From the NCBI RefSeq assembly GCF_000381925.1, contig NZ_KB907308.1, positions 372,001 through 436,000 on the forward strand: DNA of 64,000 nucleotides. The letters are read 5' to 3'. Positions 8,162 to 16,602 of this stretch are shown piece by piece. Position 1 is the stretch's first letter; each line of letters starts with the position of its first letter. Made by a program: the position numbers and the translations under genes. The stretch comes from Nocardia sp. BMG111209 (GTDB taxonomy: Bacteria; Actinomycetota; Actinomycetes; Mycobacteriales; Mycobacteriaceae). The notes under the pieces are model-generated. The model was not told the DNA's origin. It saw only the letters and a list, made by a program, of their open reading frames with translations, and ran no database searches.

Positions 8162-9382
8162 ATGGGATTCGCGTTCGGATTCGTGCTGTTCGCAATCGGC
8201 ATCACGGTGTCGGTCGCGCTGCACGAGTGCGGTCACATGTGGACGGCCCAGGCCACCGGCATGAAGGTCCGGCGGTATTTCGTCGGCTTCGGGCCGAAGG
8301 TCTGGTCGTTCCGCCGGGGTGAGACCGAGTACGGCGTCAAGGCGCTGCCACTGGGCGGCTTCTGCGATATCGCCGGGATGACCGCGCTGGACGAACTGGA
8401 GCCCGAGGAGCTCGACCGGGCCATGTACCGGCAGGCCACCTGGAAGCGGCTGCTGGTCATGATCGGCGGCATCCTGATGAACTTCCTGCTCGGCTTCCTG
8501 CTGATCGTGCTGCTGGCCGTCGCGTGGGGGCTGCCGCGGCTGGACAGCCCGCCGGCCACCCAGATCGTCCCGGCGGGCTGCGTGGCCGCCCAGAATCCCG
8601 ACGGCAGCGCGGCGCCCTGTACCGGCGACGGTCCCGCGCAGATCGCGGGCCTGAAGCGCGGCGACCTGGTGACCGCGGTCGACGGCACCCCGATCAAGAC
8701 CTGGGACCAGTTCAAGGCCCGCACCGAGGCCGCGACCGGCCCACTCACCTACACCGTCCGCCGCGACGGGCAGAGCCTGGACATCCGGGTGGTGCCCGAG
8801 CGGGTCGCCACCTATCCGGTGAATCCGGACACCAAGGTCCGCAGCACCACGCCGGTCCTGGTCGGCAAGGTCGGCGTCGGGCAGGACTACTACGACCCGC
8901 AGAAGTACAACGTGCTCGCCGCGCTGCCGGCCTCGGCCTCGTTCACCGGCGACATGTTCGGCAAGACCTTCGAATCGCTGGCCCAGATGCCCACCAAGGT
9001 CGTCAACCTGTGGCACGCGGTCACCGGCGGCGTGCGCGACCCGGACACCCCGGTCAGCGTGTACGGCGCCAGCAAGATCGGCGGCGAGACCGCCGAGCAC
9101 GGCATGTGGGGCGCGTTCGTCCTGGTCCTGGCAAGCCTGAACTTCTTCCTGGGCGCCTTCAACCTGCTGCCGCTGCTGCCGCTGGACGGCGGTCACATCG
9201 CGGTCGTCCTCTACGAGAAGTTGCGCAACTCGCTGCGCGGCCGCCGCGGCCTGGCGCCCGGCGCACCCGTCGACTATCTGAAGCTGCTGCCCGCCACCTA
9301 CGTGGTGGTCGTGATCGGCGGCGCCTACATGATCCTCACCGTCGTCGCCGACATCGTGAACCCGATCAAACTGTTCCCCTGA
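8162..9382 (+). CDS. rip1: Site-2 type intramembrane metalloprotease (Rip1/RseP)
   Basis: Zinc-dependent intramembrane protease that cleaves membrane-bound anti-sigma factors. The HExxH zinc motif is HECGH (residues 21-25) in the first helix. A central PDZ-like region contains the GLKRGDLVTAVDGTPI block. The third zinc ligand is in LPLDGGH (Asp342) within the C-terminal helices. The length of 406 residues matches mycobacterial Rip1 (Rv2869c), which sits in the same place between dxr and ispG. It starts 33 bp after dxr, so co-transcription is likely. Confidence 0.95.
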   Translation: MGFAFGFVLFAIGITVSVALHECGHMWTAQATGMKVRRYFVGFGPKVWSFRRGETEYGVKALPLGGFCDIAGMTALDELEPEELDRAMYRQATWKRLLVMIGGILMNFLLGFLLIVLLAVAWGLPRLDSPPATQIVPAGCVAAQNPDGSAAPCTGDGPAQIAGLKRGDLVTAVDGTPIKTWDQFKARTEAATGPLTYTVRRDGQSLDIRVVPERVATYPVNPDTKVRSTTPVLVGKVGVGQDYYDPQKYNVLAALPASASFTGDMFGKTFESLAQMPTKVVNLWHAVTGGVRDPDTPVSVYGASKIGGETAEHGMWGAFVLVLASLNFFLGAFNLLPLLPLDGGHIAVVLYEKLRNSLRGRRGLAPGAPVDYLKLLPATYVVVVIGGAYMILTVVADIVNPIKLFP

Positions 9383-9466
9383 TCGTGGGCCGGCCCGGAA
9401 TCAACCTGGTCGAAACATGATTCGGTTAGCGTCGGGTCCGCACGGAACCGGCGAAGGGATGCGGCG

Positions 9467-9907
9467 ATGACGAAGAAGGCGGCGGGCGAGGCCGTCCTGG
9501 CGGCGAAGCAGCGGCTGGGGATCGGCTGGGCGCAACTGGCCGAGGCGATCGGCCGTCCGCCCGCGTGGACGGTGGCGGCGCTGCTCGGGCAACATCCGGT
9601 GCCCGAGGCGGAGGCGAGGATCGTCGTCCAGGTGCTGGAACTCGACGACGACGTGCGGTGGGCGTTGCAGGCCCAGCCGACGCGCGGCTCGCTGGAGTCG
9701 CCGGTGCCCACCGATCCCACGATCTACCGCTTCTACGAGGTGCTGCAGGTCTACGGGCCCGCGATCAAGGAACTCATCCACGAGGAGTTCGGCGACGGGA
9801 TCATGAGCGCGATCAACTTCCGGCTCGATGTGCGGCGCGAAGCCGATCCGGCCGGGGATCGGGTGGTCGTGACGCTGGACGGGAAATTCCTCCCTTATCA
9901 GTGGTAA
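9467..9907 (+). CDS. cynS: Cyanate hydratase (cyanase)
   Basis: Converts cyanate and bicarbonate to ammonia and CO2. The length of 146 residues is typical for the decameric enzyme: an N-terminal helical DNA-binding-like fold followed by the catalytic domain. The conserved block YRFYEVLQVYGPAIKELIHEEFGDGIMSAI supplies the catalytic Arg88, Glu91 and Ser114. The C-terminus DGKFLPYQW is also characteristic. The gene stands alone between rip1 and ispG and interrupts an otherwise conserved order, so it was probably inserted there. No CynR or carbonic anhydrase is nearby. Confidence 0.95.
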   Translation: MTKKAAGEAVLAAKQRLGIGWAQLAEAIGRPPAWTVAALLGQHPVPEAEARIVVQVLELDDDVRWALQAQPTRGSLESPVPTDPTIYRFYEVLQVYGPAIKELIHEEFGDGIMSAINFRLDVRREADPAGDRVVVTLDGKFLPYQW

Positions 9908-10092
9908 GGGGGGTTTCGTGTCCGGATACGCGGGCATCCGGCGGGCGTCCGGCGCCGAATCACTGATGGCGGATCCCCAGAGGTGTGGCTTCCGCAGGGG
10001 GATGTCGGTGTCCTCACAGCACCCCCGTCACTCTCCGGCACTAGACTCGGGCGGCGAACGTGGAGCACGCAGACGAAAGTAGGCAGCCGAAG

Positions 10093-11250
10093 GTGAGTAC
10101 AGCCGTCGCATTGGGAATGCCAGCCGCGCCAGCGGCGGTCCTCGCGCCGCGCCGTCAGACCCGCCAATTGCGAGTGGGCAGCGTCGGAGTGGGCAGTGAC
10201 CACCCGATCTCCGTCCAGTCGATGACCACCACCAAGACCCACGACGTCAACGCGACGTTGCAGCAGATCGCGGAGTTGACCGCGAGCGGCTGCGATATCG
10301 TCCGCGTCGCCTGCCCCCGGCAGGAGGATGCCGACGCGCTGGCGGCGATCGCGCGCAAATCGCAGATCCCCGTCATCGCCGACATCCATTTCCAGCCGCG
10401 CTACATCTTCGCCGCGATCGACGCGGGATGTGCTGCGGTGCGGGTGAATCCGGGCAACATCAAGGAATTCGACGGCCGCGTCGGCGAGGTCGCCAAGGCC
10501 GCGGCCGCGGCGGGCATCCCGATCCGCATCGGCGTCAACGCCGGTTCGCTCGACAAGCGCATGCTCGAGAAGTACGGCAAGGCCACCCCGGAGGCGCTGG
10601 TCGAGTCGGCGCTGTGGGAGGCCTCGCTGTTCGAGGACCACGGCTTCGGCGACATCAAGATCTCGGTGAAGCACAACGATCCGGTGATCATGGTCGAGGC
10701 GTACCGGCAACTGGCCGCGGCCTGCGACTATCCGCTGCATCTGGGCGTGACCGAGGCCGGACCGGCCTTCCAGGGCACGATCAAATCGGCGGTGGCGTTC
10801 GGCGCGCTGCTCAGCGAGGGTATCGGCGACACCATCCGGGTCTCGCTGTCGGCGCCGCCGGCCGAGGAGATCAAGGTCGGTTCGCAGATCCTGCAGTCGC
10901 TGAACCTGCGGCCGCGCAAGCTCGAGATCGTCTCCTGCCCGTCCTGTGGCCGTGCCCAGGTCGACGTGTACACCCTCGCCGACCAGGTCACCGCCGGTCT
11001 CGAGGGTATGGAGGTCCCGTTGCGGGTCGCCGTCATGGGCTGTGTCGTCAACGGCCCGGGTGAGGCGCGCGAGGCCGATCTCGGGGTGGCCTCCGGTAAC
11101 GGCAAGGGGCAGATCTTCGTCAAGGGCGAGGTCATCAAGACCGTGCCCGAGCACCTGATCGTGGAGACCCTCATCGAGGAGGCCCTGCGGCTGGCCGAGC
11201 AGATGGAAGGCAGCGAGGGCGGCGGCGGACCGGTCGTCGACGTCGGTTAG
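10093..11250 (+). CDS. ispG: 4-hydroxy-3-methylbut-2-en-1-yl diphosphate synthase
   Basis: Penultimate MEP-pathway enzyme, an iron-sulfur protein that reduces MEcPP to HMBPP. It has 385 residues with an N-terminal TIM barrel ([60 protein letters not shown]) and a C-terminal [4Fe-4S] domain with CPSCGR and CVVNGPGE. The GTG at 10093 fits the mycobacterial N-terminus (xxxxLGMPxxPxxxLAPRR); a GTG at 10060 is also in frame. The region 9908-10092 holds no gene. Confidence 0.96.
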   Translation: MSTAVALGMPAAPAAVLAPRRQTRQLRVGSVGVGSDHPISVQSMTTTKTHDVNATLQQIAELTASGCDIVRVACPRQEDADALAAIARKSQIPVIADIHFQPRYIFAAIDAGCAAVRVNPGNIKEFDGRVGEVAKAAAAAGIPIRIGVNAGSLDKRMLEKYGKATPEALVESALWEASLFEDHGFGDIKISVKHNDPVIMVEAYRQLAAACDYPLHLGVTEAGPAFQGTIKSAVAFGALLSEGIGDTIRVSLSAPPAEEIKVGSQILQSLNLRPRKLEIVSCPSCGRAQVDVYTLADQVTAGLEGMEVPLRVAVMGCVVNGPGEAREADLGVASGNGKGQIFVKGEVIKTVPEHLIVETLIEEALRLAEQMEGSEGGGGPVVDVG

Positions 11251-11292
11251 ACATACGAAACACCAGCGCATCCGCACAGTTCGTGGCAGGCT

Positions 11293-12162
11293 GTGAAGGT
11301 GCGGAGTGTGCTGGATCCGAGACGGTCACGCAGCACCGGCGTTCGCCAACTGTCCAATCGCGACGTGGCGCAGGTGCTCCGGGTGCTTGACAGTGATCCG
11401 GTGGCGTGCTGCATGGTGGCCGCTCGGTTGCAGGAATGCGGTGTGGACACCCGTGCCGGCGGCCATGGTGAGCTGTGGACCCGCAGCAACCCGGTCGACT
11501 CGCTGTGCTTCTCCGGCGCCAATCTGATGCCGTTGCGTGGCGATCGGGACGATCTGCGGGCCTTCGCCGAACGGGCGGCCCGCTGGCCGCGGGTGTGCTC
11601 GTCGGTGGTCGGCCGCAAGGAGCTGGCGCTGCCGTTGTGGGAGCTGCTGGCCGATCGCTGGGGACCGGCCCGGGAACTGCGCCCCGACCAGCCGTTGCTG
11701 GCGCTGGACGGGCCCGCGCGGATCGTCGCGGATCCGCTGGTACGCCGGGTGCGGCTGGACGAACTGGATCGGTACCTGGTCGCCGCGGTGGCGATGTTCA
11801 CCGAGGAGATCGGGGTCGATCCGCGCGCGGGGGACGGCGGCCGCAGCTATCGCCGCCGGGTCGCGAACCTGATCCAGTCCGGCCGGGCCTGGGCCCGGTT
11901 CGAGGACGGCGAGGTCGTGTACAAGGCCGAGGTGGGCGCGATGTCCCGCCGGACCGGCCAGATCCAGGGCGTCTGGGTGCATCCGGAGTGGCGCGGACGC
12001 GGTATCGGCACCTCGGGCACGGCGGCGCTGGCGAACGCCGTGGTCGCCACCGGCCGCACCGCGAGCCTGTACGTGAACAACTTCAACGAGGTCGCGCGGC
12101 GCTCGTACGCGAAGATCGGTTTCGATCAGGTCGCCACCTTCTCGACCGTCCTGGTCGACTGA
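11293..12162 (+). CDS. GNAT family N-acetyltransferase with DUF4081 N-terminus
   Basis: Protein of 289 residues. The N-terminal half (LSNRDVAQVLRVLDSDPVACCMVAARL) matches the DUF4081 domain of actinobacterial GNAT proteins. The C-terminal half is a GNAT fold with the acetyl-CoA loop WRGRGIGTSG and the preceding strand IQGVWVHPE. In mycobacteria the homologue (Rv2867c) occupies the same place after ispG. The acceptor substrate is unknown. The GTG start lies 42 bp after ispG, suggesting one operon. Confidence 0.88.
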   Translation: MKVRSVLDPRRSRSTGVRQLSNRDVAQVLRVLDSDPVACCMVAARLQECGVDTRAGGHGELWTRSNPVDSLCFSGANLMPLRGDRDDLRAFAERAARWPRVCSSVVGRKELALPLWELLADRWGPARELRPDQPLLALDGPARIVADPLVRRVRLDELDRYLVAAVAMFTEEIGVDPRAGDGGRSYRRRVANLIQSGRAWARFEDGEVVYKAEVGAMSRRTGQIQGVWVHPEWRGRGIGTSGTAALANAVVATGRTASLYVNNFNEVARRSYAKIGFDQVATFSTVLVD

Positions 12163-12255
12163 ACAGTATCTCCGGAACACCACTTTCACAGCGGCGGCGG
12201 CACATTCGCGTGTCGGACGGCCGGCGCGGGGGCGGCTGTCTACGATTACGCACCG

Positions 12256-14079
12256 ATGTCGACACAGGTGCTGCTGCGTTGCGTTACCGCCGCCGCGTCG
12301 GCCGCGGTCCTCGTCACCGCCGCCGGGGGGTGTGCCGCCGGACGGCACGGTCCCGCCGCCGCGGCCGACGAATTCGTCTCGGCGTTCGCCCGTCACGACA
12401 CCACCGCCGCGGCGACGCTCACCAACCACCCCGACCATGCCGCCGACGCCCTGGCCGCGGCCTGGGACGACCTACAGGCCGAACAGCTGAGCGCGCACGT
12501 CGGCGCCGCCCGCATCACGGGCGACACCGCGACCGTCGACTACACCTATCAGTGGCGGCTGCCCAAGCGGCGCGTGTGGACCTACGGCGGGGTACTGCAG
12601 ATGGGCCGCAGCGAGGGCCGCTGGCAGGTGCGCTGGTCGGCCTCGGACATCCATCCGAAACTGGGTGACACGCAACGGCTGGAGCTGCGCGCGCTGCCCG
12701 CCCCGCGCGCCCGGGTCAACGAACGGGCCGGCAGCGATGTGCTGATTCCCGGTGTGGTGCACACCATCTCGTTCACCGCGTCCGGGACGCCGGAACCCGC
12801 GGCCGCGGCCGGGGCGCTGGCCGCCGCGCTGGCGCCGGTCGATCCCGCCGTGACCACCGACTCGATCCTGGCGGCCACCCGCCGCCGGTTCGCGGGCGCG
12901 GTCGGGGTCGCGCTGCTGAACGACGGCGAATTCGACCAGGTGAGTGGGCAATTGGCCGGAATACCCGGCGTCGGCGTCGACCGGCAGTGGGATCTGCTGC
13001 CCACCGACCGCGGTTTCGCCCCCGATCTGCTGGCCGAGGTGCGCAAGACCGTCATCGACGAGGTGGACGGCAAGGCGGGGTGGAGTGTGGTCACCGTCAA
13101 CGCGAACGGGGTGGACACCGACGTGCTCACCGAATCGGAACCCCAACCGGCGCCGTCGTTCTCGCTGAGCGTGGACCGTTTCGTGCAGAACGCCGCGCAG
13201 CAGGCGGTCGACCGGCCCACCGATCCGGCGATGATGGTGGTGATGCAGCCGTCCACCGGGGCGATCCTGGCGGTGGCGCAGAACCGGGCCGCGGATACCG
13301 ACGGGCCGGTCGCCATGATCGGCCTGTACCCGCCGGGTTCGACGTTCAAGACGGTGACCGCGGTGGCGGCGATGGATCGCGGGATGGCCACCCCGGACAC
13401 CGTGCTGCCCTGCCCGCGCAACGTGATCATCGGCGACCGGACCATCCCCAACTACAACGAGTTCACCATCGGCGACGCGCCGATGTCGGACGCCTACGAA
13501 CGCTCCTGCAACACCACCTTCGCCAAGCTGGCCAGCGAATTGCCCGCGGACGCACTGACTTCCACCGCCGCCGCGTTCGGCATCGGCCCGGACTACACGG
13601 TCGCGGGGATGACGACGGTCTCGGGATCGGTACCGCGCGCCGACGACCTGATCCAGCGCACCGAGGACGGTATCGGGCAGGGGCGGGTGCTGGTCAGCCC
13701 GTTCGGGATGGCGCTGCTGGCCGCCACGGTGGCGCGGGGTTCCGTGCCGGTGCCGTATCTGATCTCGGGGCACGAGACCAAGATCGGGGCCAAACCGGAC
13801 GCACCCGAGGTGCCCGCTTTGTCCGAGGAGGTGCTGGCCGGGCTGCGGACGATGATGCGCAAGGTGGTCACCGGCGGTACCGCGGGGCGGATCGCCGATA
13901 TGGGTGAGGTGTTCGGGAAGACCGGTGAGGCGGAGGTGGACGGGGGGTCGCACTCGTGGTTCGTGGGTTATCGCGGGGATCTGGCGTTCGCGACATTGCT
14001 GGTGCGGGGCGGGAGTTCGGATCACGCGGTGGCGGTGACGCGCGACATGCTGGCCGCGTTGCCGCCGGGTACGGCGTAG
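12256..14079 (+). CDS. Penicillin-binding lipoprotein (class B-like transpeptidase)
   Basis: Secreted D,D-transpeptidase of 607 residues acting on peptidoglycan. A lipobox (VTAAGGC) follows a signal peptide. Residues about 35-155 look like the MecA-N/NTF2-like domain, then a PBP dimerisation region, then the transpeptidase domain with SxxK (Ser362-Thr-Phe-Lys365), SxN (Ser417-Cys-Asn419) and KTG (555-557). The family includes Rv2864c of M. tuberculosis and is distinct from PBPA and PBP3. It follows the GNAT gene by about 90 bp as in mycobacteria; the RelFG pair found between them in M. tuberculosis is absent here. Confidence 0.93.
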   Translation: MSTQVLLRCVTAAASAAVLVTAAGGCAAGRHGPAAAADEFVSAFARHDTTAAATLTNHPDHAADALAAAWDDLQAEQLSAHVGAARITGDTATVDYTYQWRLPKRRVWTYGGVLQMGRSEGRWQVRWSASDIHPKLGDTQRLELRALPAPRARVNERAGSDVLIPGVVHTISFTASGTPEPAAAAGALAAALAPVDPAVTTDSILAATRRRFAGAVGVALLNDGEFDQVSGQLAGIPGVGVDRQWDLLPTDRGFAPDLLAEVRKTVIDEVDGKAGWSVVTVNANGVDTDVLTESEPQPAPSFSLSVDRFVQNAAQQAVDRPTDPAMMVVMQPSTGAILAVAQNRAADTDGPVAMIGLYPPGSTFKTVTAVAAMDRGMATPDTVLPCPRNVIIGDRTIPNYNEFTIGDAPMSDAYERSCNTTFAKLASELPADALTSTAAAFGIGPDYTVAGMTTVSGSVPRADDLIQRTEDGIGQGRVLVSPFGMALLAATVARGSVPVPYLISGHETKIGAKPDAPEVPALSEEVLAGLRTMMRKVVTGGTAGRIADMGEVFGKTGEAEVDGGSHSWFVGYRGDLAFATLLVRGGSSDHAVAVTRDMLAALPPGTA

Positions 14080-14120
14080 TTGCGTGGTTCGCGGTGACCG
14101 GGGTCGGCGTGGGCGGTGAC

Positions 14121-14196
14121 GGCTCGGCCAGGGTCCGCCTCGGCAGGGTCCGGCTCGGCAGGGTCCGGCTCGGCAGGGTCCGGCTCGGCAGGGTCC
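14121..14196. repeat. 15-bp tandem repeat, five copies
   Basis: Unit GGCTCGGCAGGGTCC: three exact copies (14152-14196) preceded by two variants (14121-14136 and 14137-14151). It lies in the gap between the penicillin-binding protein stop (14079) and the end of the minus-strand gene at 14297. Degenerate echoes (GGCTCGGCCGGGTGACGG) continue to about 14290. Because 15 is a multiple of three, the repeat stays open in several frames and produces misleading ORFs. Confidence 0.85.
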
Positions 14197-14296
14197 GGCT
14201 CGGCCGAGTGACTGCTCAGCCGGAGGTCGGCTCGGCCGGGTGACGGCTCGGCCGGGTGACGGTGCGGCCGGGGTCGGTGCGGCCGGGGTCGGAGGT

Positions 14297-15016
14297 TCAG
14301 CGGCCGCGGCGGCGGGGTGGTTTCCGTTGTGCCGCTGCGGGTTTGCGGCCGGAGGGGGTTCGGGGGCGGTTGCGGCTCGCGGTTGGGTTGGGGGACGCGG
14401 CGGCGCGGGGGGTGGCTTTGCGGTCCGTTTTCTCCTGTGCCGCACCGTTTTCCGGGGTGGTCGAGCGGGAGCTGCGTTCGGTGCGGCCGCGGACGATGCC
14501 GATGAATTCCTGGATCGCGTCGGTGTCGAGGGTGCGGGGCCAGGCGAGGCCGATCTCGGTGTCGGGGGCGTCGGTGATCACGCGGTTCACCAGATCGCGG
14601 CGGTGGTGCAGGCGGGCCAGGGAGTGCGGCATGACGGCGGCGCCGCCGACCGCGGCGACCAGTTCCACCGTCGCCGCGAGGGCGTCGAGGTCGGAGGCGT
14701 CCTGCATGCGCTCGTCGGCCAGGTCGGCGGTGCTCACCTCGTCGAACAGCGAGATCGGGTGATCCTTCGGGACCACCACGACCGGTCGTTCCCGGTAGAG
14801 CGGGATGAGGTGCAGATCCGCGCGCTCGATCGGTTCGCGGACGAAGCACATGTCGACGCGGCCCTCCCGGAGCGCGGTCCCCTGTTCGGCCTGCGGAACC
14901 TGGACCAGTTCCAGCGGGGTGTCCGGGAAGCGGTCGGCCCAGCGGCCCGCCCACTTCGCGACGGTCACGCCCGGTACGTATCCGATCCGCAACGCCCCCG
15001 CTGCCAACTCGTCCAT
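14297..15016 (-). CDS. LysR-type substrate-binding domain protein without DNA-binding domain
   Basis: Protein of 239 residues. Residues 1-190 match the periplasmic-binding-like effector domain of LysR regulators (LRIGYVPGVTVAKWA, GRVDMCFVREPIE, VVVVPKDHPISLFDEVSTADLADE, AAVGGAAVMPHSLARL). There is no winged-helix segment, and none is encoded upstream, where the adjacent gene is only 27 bp away. The last 45 residues form a basic Arg/Lys/Pro/Ala-rich tail. Stand-alone LysR effector domains of this type recur in Corynebacteriales. The role may be ligand-dependent protein or nucleic-acid binding, but nothing in the sequence proves it. Confidence 0.8.
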   Translation of the reverse strand: MDELAAGALRIGYVPGVTVAKWAGRWADRFPDTPLELVQVPQAEQGTALREGRVDMCFVREPIERADLHLIPLYRERPVVVVPKDHPISLFDEVSTADLADERMQDASDLDALAATVELVAAVGGAAVMPHSLARLHHRRDLVNRVITDAPDTEIGLAWPRTLDTDAIQEFIGIVRGRTERSSRSTTPENGAAQEKTDRKATPRAAASPNPTASRNRPRTPSGRKPAAAQRKPPRRRGR

Positions 15017-15042
15017 GCGGGTCAGGGTACGTGAGCTGCGGA

Positions 15043-16107
15043 TCAGTCCGGTCGGCACCAGTCGCTGCGATAGGCGGCGAGGTCGTCGGGGGTGGCGGTG
15101 AAGTCGACGTAGAGCGCCACGCCGAAGGATTCCCGGCCCGGCGCGGTGCGACTGAGGCCCAGCCGGGCTCCCCGGACGGCGCCGGCCACCGTCTCGGCGT
15201 CGCCGTGATGGCCGTAGTCCTCGGCCCAGAAGACCGGCACGCCCATCAGCAACAGGGTCTGCTGAGGGGTGACCTGCAACGCGAGTTTCGTCTGTTCGGC
15301 GAGGTAACCGCCGTAGAGGGATTCGGTCGGCATCCAGGTGTCGTAGGACATCACCGCGATCTGGTCGACCCGGCGCGCGACCTCCGCGAAATACGATTGG
15401 GCCCAGAACTTTCCGTGACCGGCCAGGGTCACGTAGAGGTGGTGCAGGCCCGGCAGCGGGTCGATCTGCGGTGCCGACACCGACAGTCGGGCGTGCCGGG
15501 CGGTGGTGAGCGCGCGGGTACGGTCCAGCACGGTCAGGTAGTCCGGGGATCCGGAGCGGACCGGCTCCAGATCGTAATGGACGCCGTCGAATCCGAGGTC
15601 CAGCACGTGAGTCACGGAGTCCAGCAGCCGATCCCGGGTCGCCGGGTCCTCCAGGTGCAGCGCGTCGTGCTCGGGCGCCACGAAATCGCCGAGCCAGGAC
15701 TGCACCCGGATGCCGGGCAGCAGCCGATGCGCGGTGGTGACGAACCAGCCCGCCAACGGCGACAGCTGCGGGTCGAGACTGCCGTCGTCGGACAGCGGAC
15801 CGGTGTGCACGTACAGATCGGTGATACCGCTGCCGGCCAGCCGCCGGCCCAGTTCCGCCACATCGGCCTCGGTCTTGCGGCCGTCGACCCAGGCGTGGCC
15901 CAGCCAGAACGCGTCGTGGCCGCGGGTGCGGGCATCGGCGGCGGGACGGCCGTGGTCGGCGGTCCACAGGGTGAGCAGGGCCGTCAGCGGCAGCAGCAGC
16001 GCCAGGCACACCACCAGGATCACGCTGAGCGAGACCCGCCGCAGTCGCGACCAGCTTCGCCACCGCCCCACCGCCCCCGCGAACCGTCTCCGCACGAATT
16101 CCCGCAT
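15043..16107 (-). CDS. Membrane-anchored GH18-like glycosidase-fold protein
   Basis: Protein of 354 residues with one N-terminal membrane anchor (LSVILVVCLALLLPLTALLTL) and an extracytoplasmic TIM-barrel-like domain. The motif GFDGVHYDLEP follows the GH18 DxxDxE pattern with Asp179 and Glu181 retained; the first acidic positions are partly replaced (D-G-V-H). Other barrel strands are ITDLYVHTG, VQSWLGDF, RLSVSAP and QIAVMSYDTW. Chitinase-like or N-acetylglucosamine-linked glycan hydrolysis is possible but unproven. It ends 27 bp before the LysR-like gene on the same strand, so the two may be co-transcribed. Confidence 0.75.
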   Translation of the reverse strand: MREFVRRRFAGAVGRWRSWSRLRRVSLSVILVVCLALLLPLTALLTLWTADHGRPAADARTRGHDAFWLGHAWVDGRKTEADVAELGRRLAGSGITDLYVHTGPLSDDGSLDPQLSPLAGWFVTTAHRLLPGIRVQSWLGDFVAPEHDALHLEDPATRDRLLDSVTHVLDLGFDGVHYDLEPVRSGSPDYLTVLDRTRALTTARHARLSVSAPQIDPLPGLHHLYVTLAGHGKFWAQSYFAEVARRVDQIAVMSYDTWMPTESLYGGYLAEQTKLALQVTPQQTLLLMGVPVFWAEDYGHHGDAETVAGAVRGARLGLSRTAPGRESFGVALYVDFTATPDDLAAYRSDWCRPD

Positions 16108-16162
16108 CCCGCAATGCTATGCGGTCGCCACCGGCCGGAGGGAACCGTGGAAATATGGATTC

Positions 16163-16558
16163 ATGAGTAAGGTGCGCCGCAGCGTGGGCGGAGAATCGCC
16201 GGACAATCGGGCCGCGGGTGTGCTGCGGTTTCTGACCGAGCTCATCGGGTGGGTGGCGACGCCGTGGGCACTGGCCTCCGCGTCGATCGTGTTGTCCGCG
16301 GTGTCGGTGATCGTGCTGATCGGCCTGCCCGCGGTGATCGGCACGCCGGGTGACCGGCCGTCGCCGGTTGCGGTGCCGGGGGCGGTGACCATCACGATGA
16401 TGGTCGTGGAGTTCGCGGCCGCGGCGATTTCGGTGTGGTTCATCTGGTGGCCGGCGATCGGTGTGGTGGTGCTGTTGCTCGTGGTGGCCGCGGTCGTGGC
16501 CGGGCTGCCGCGGTGGCGGTGGCTGCTGGCCTACGACCGGCGGCGGCGTTCGGCCTGA
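16163..16558 (+). CDS. Small membrane protein, YrdB/DUF2568-like
   Basis: Protein of 131 residues with about four transmembrane helices. The start LRFLTELIGWVATPWAL, a central loop with GTPGDRPSPVAVPG, and VVEFAAAAISVWFIW before a final helix resemble the YrdB (DUF2568) family. Function unknown. It is a monocistronic plus-strand gene between two minus-strand units. The family assignment is from pattern memory only. Confidence 0.65.
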   Translation: MSKVRRSVGGESPDNRAAGVLRFLTELIGWVATPWALASASIVLSAVSVIVLIGLPAVIGTPGDRPSPVAVPGAVTITMMVVEFAAAAISVWFIWWPAIGVVVLLLVVAAVVAGLPRWRWLLAYDRRRRSA

Positions 16559-16602
16559 CCCGGCACTCCGGCAGCATTTGCCGCGATCGGCTGCGGCGGA
16601 TG

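Noticed and set aside
7121..9196. 691-residue minus-strand frame antisense to dxr and rip1
   Set aside because: Both genes on the plus strand have intact motifs; the antisense frame is a GC-rich shadow with repetitive Arg/His/Gly content.
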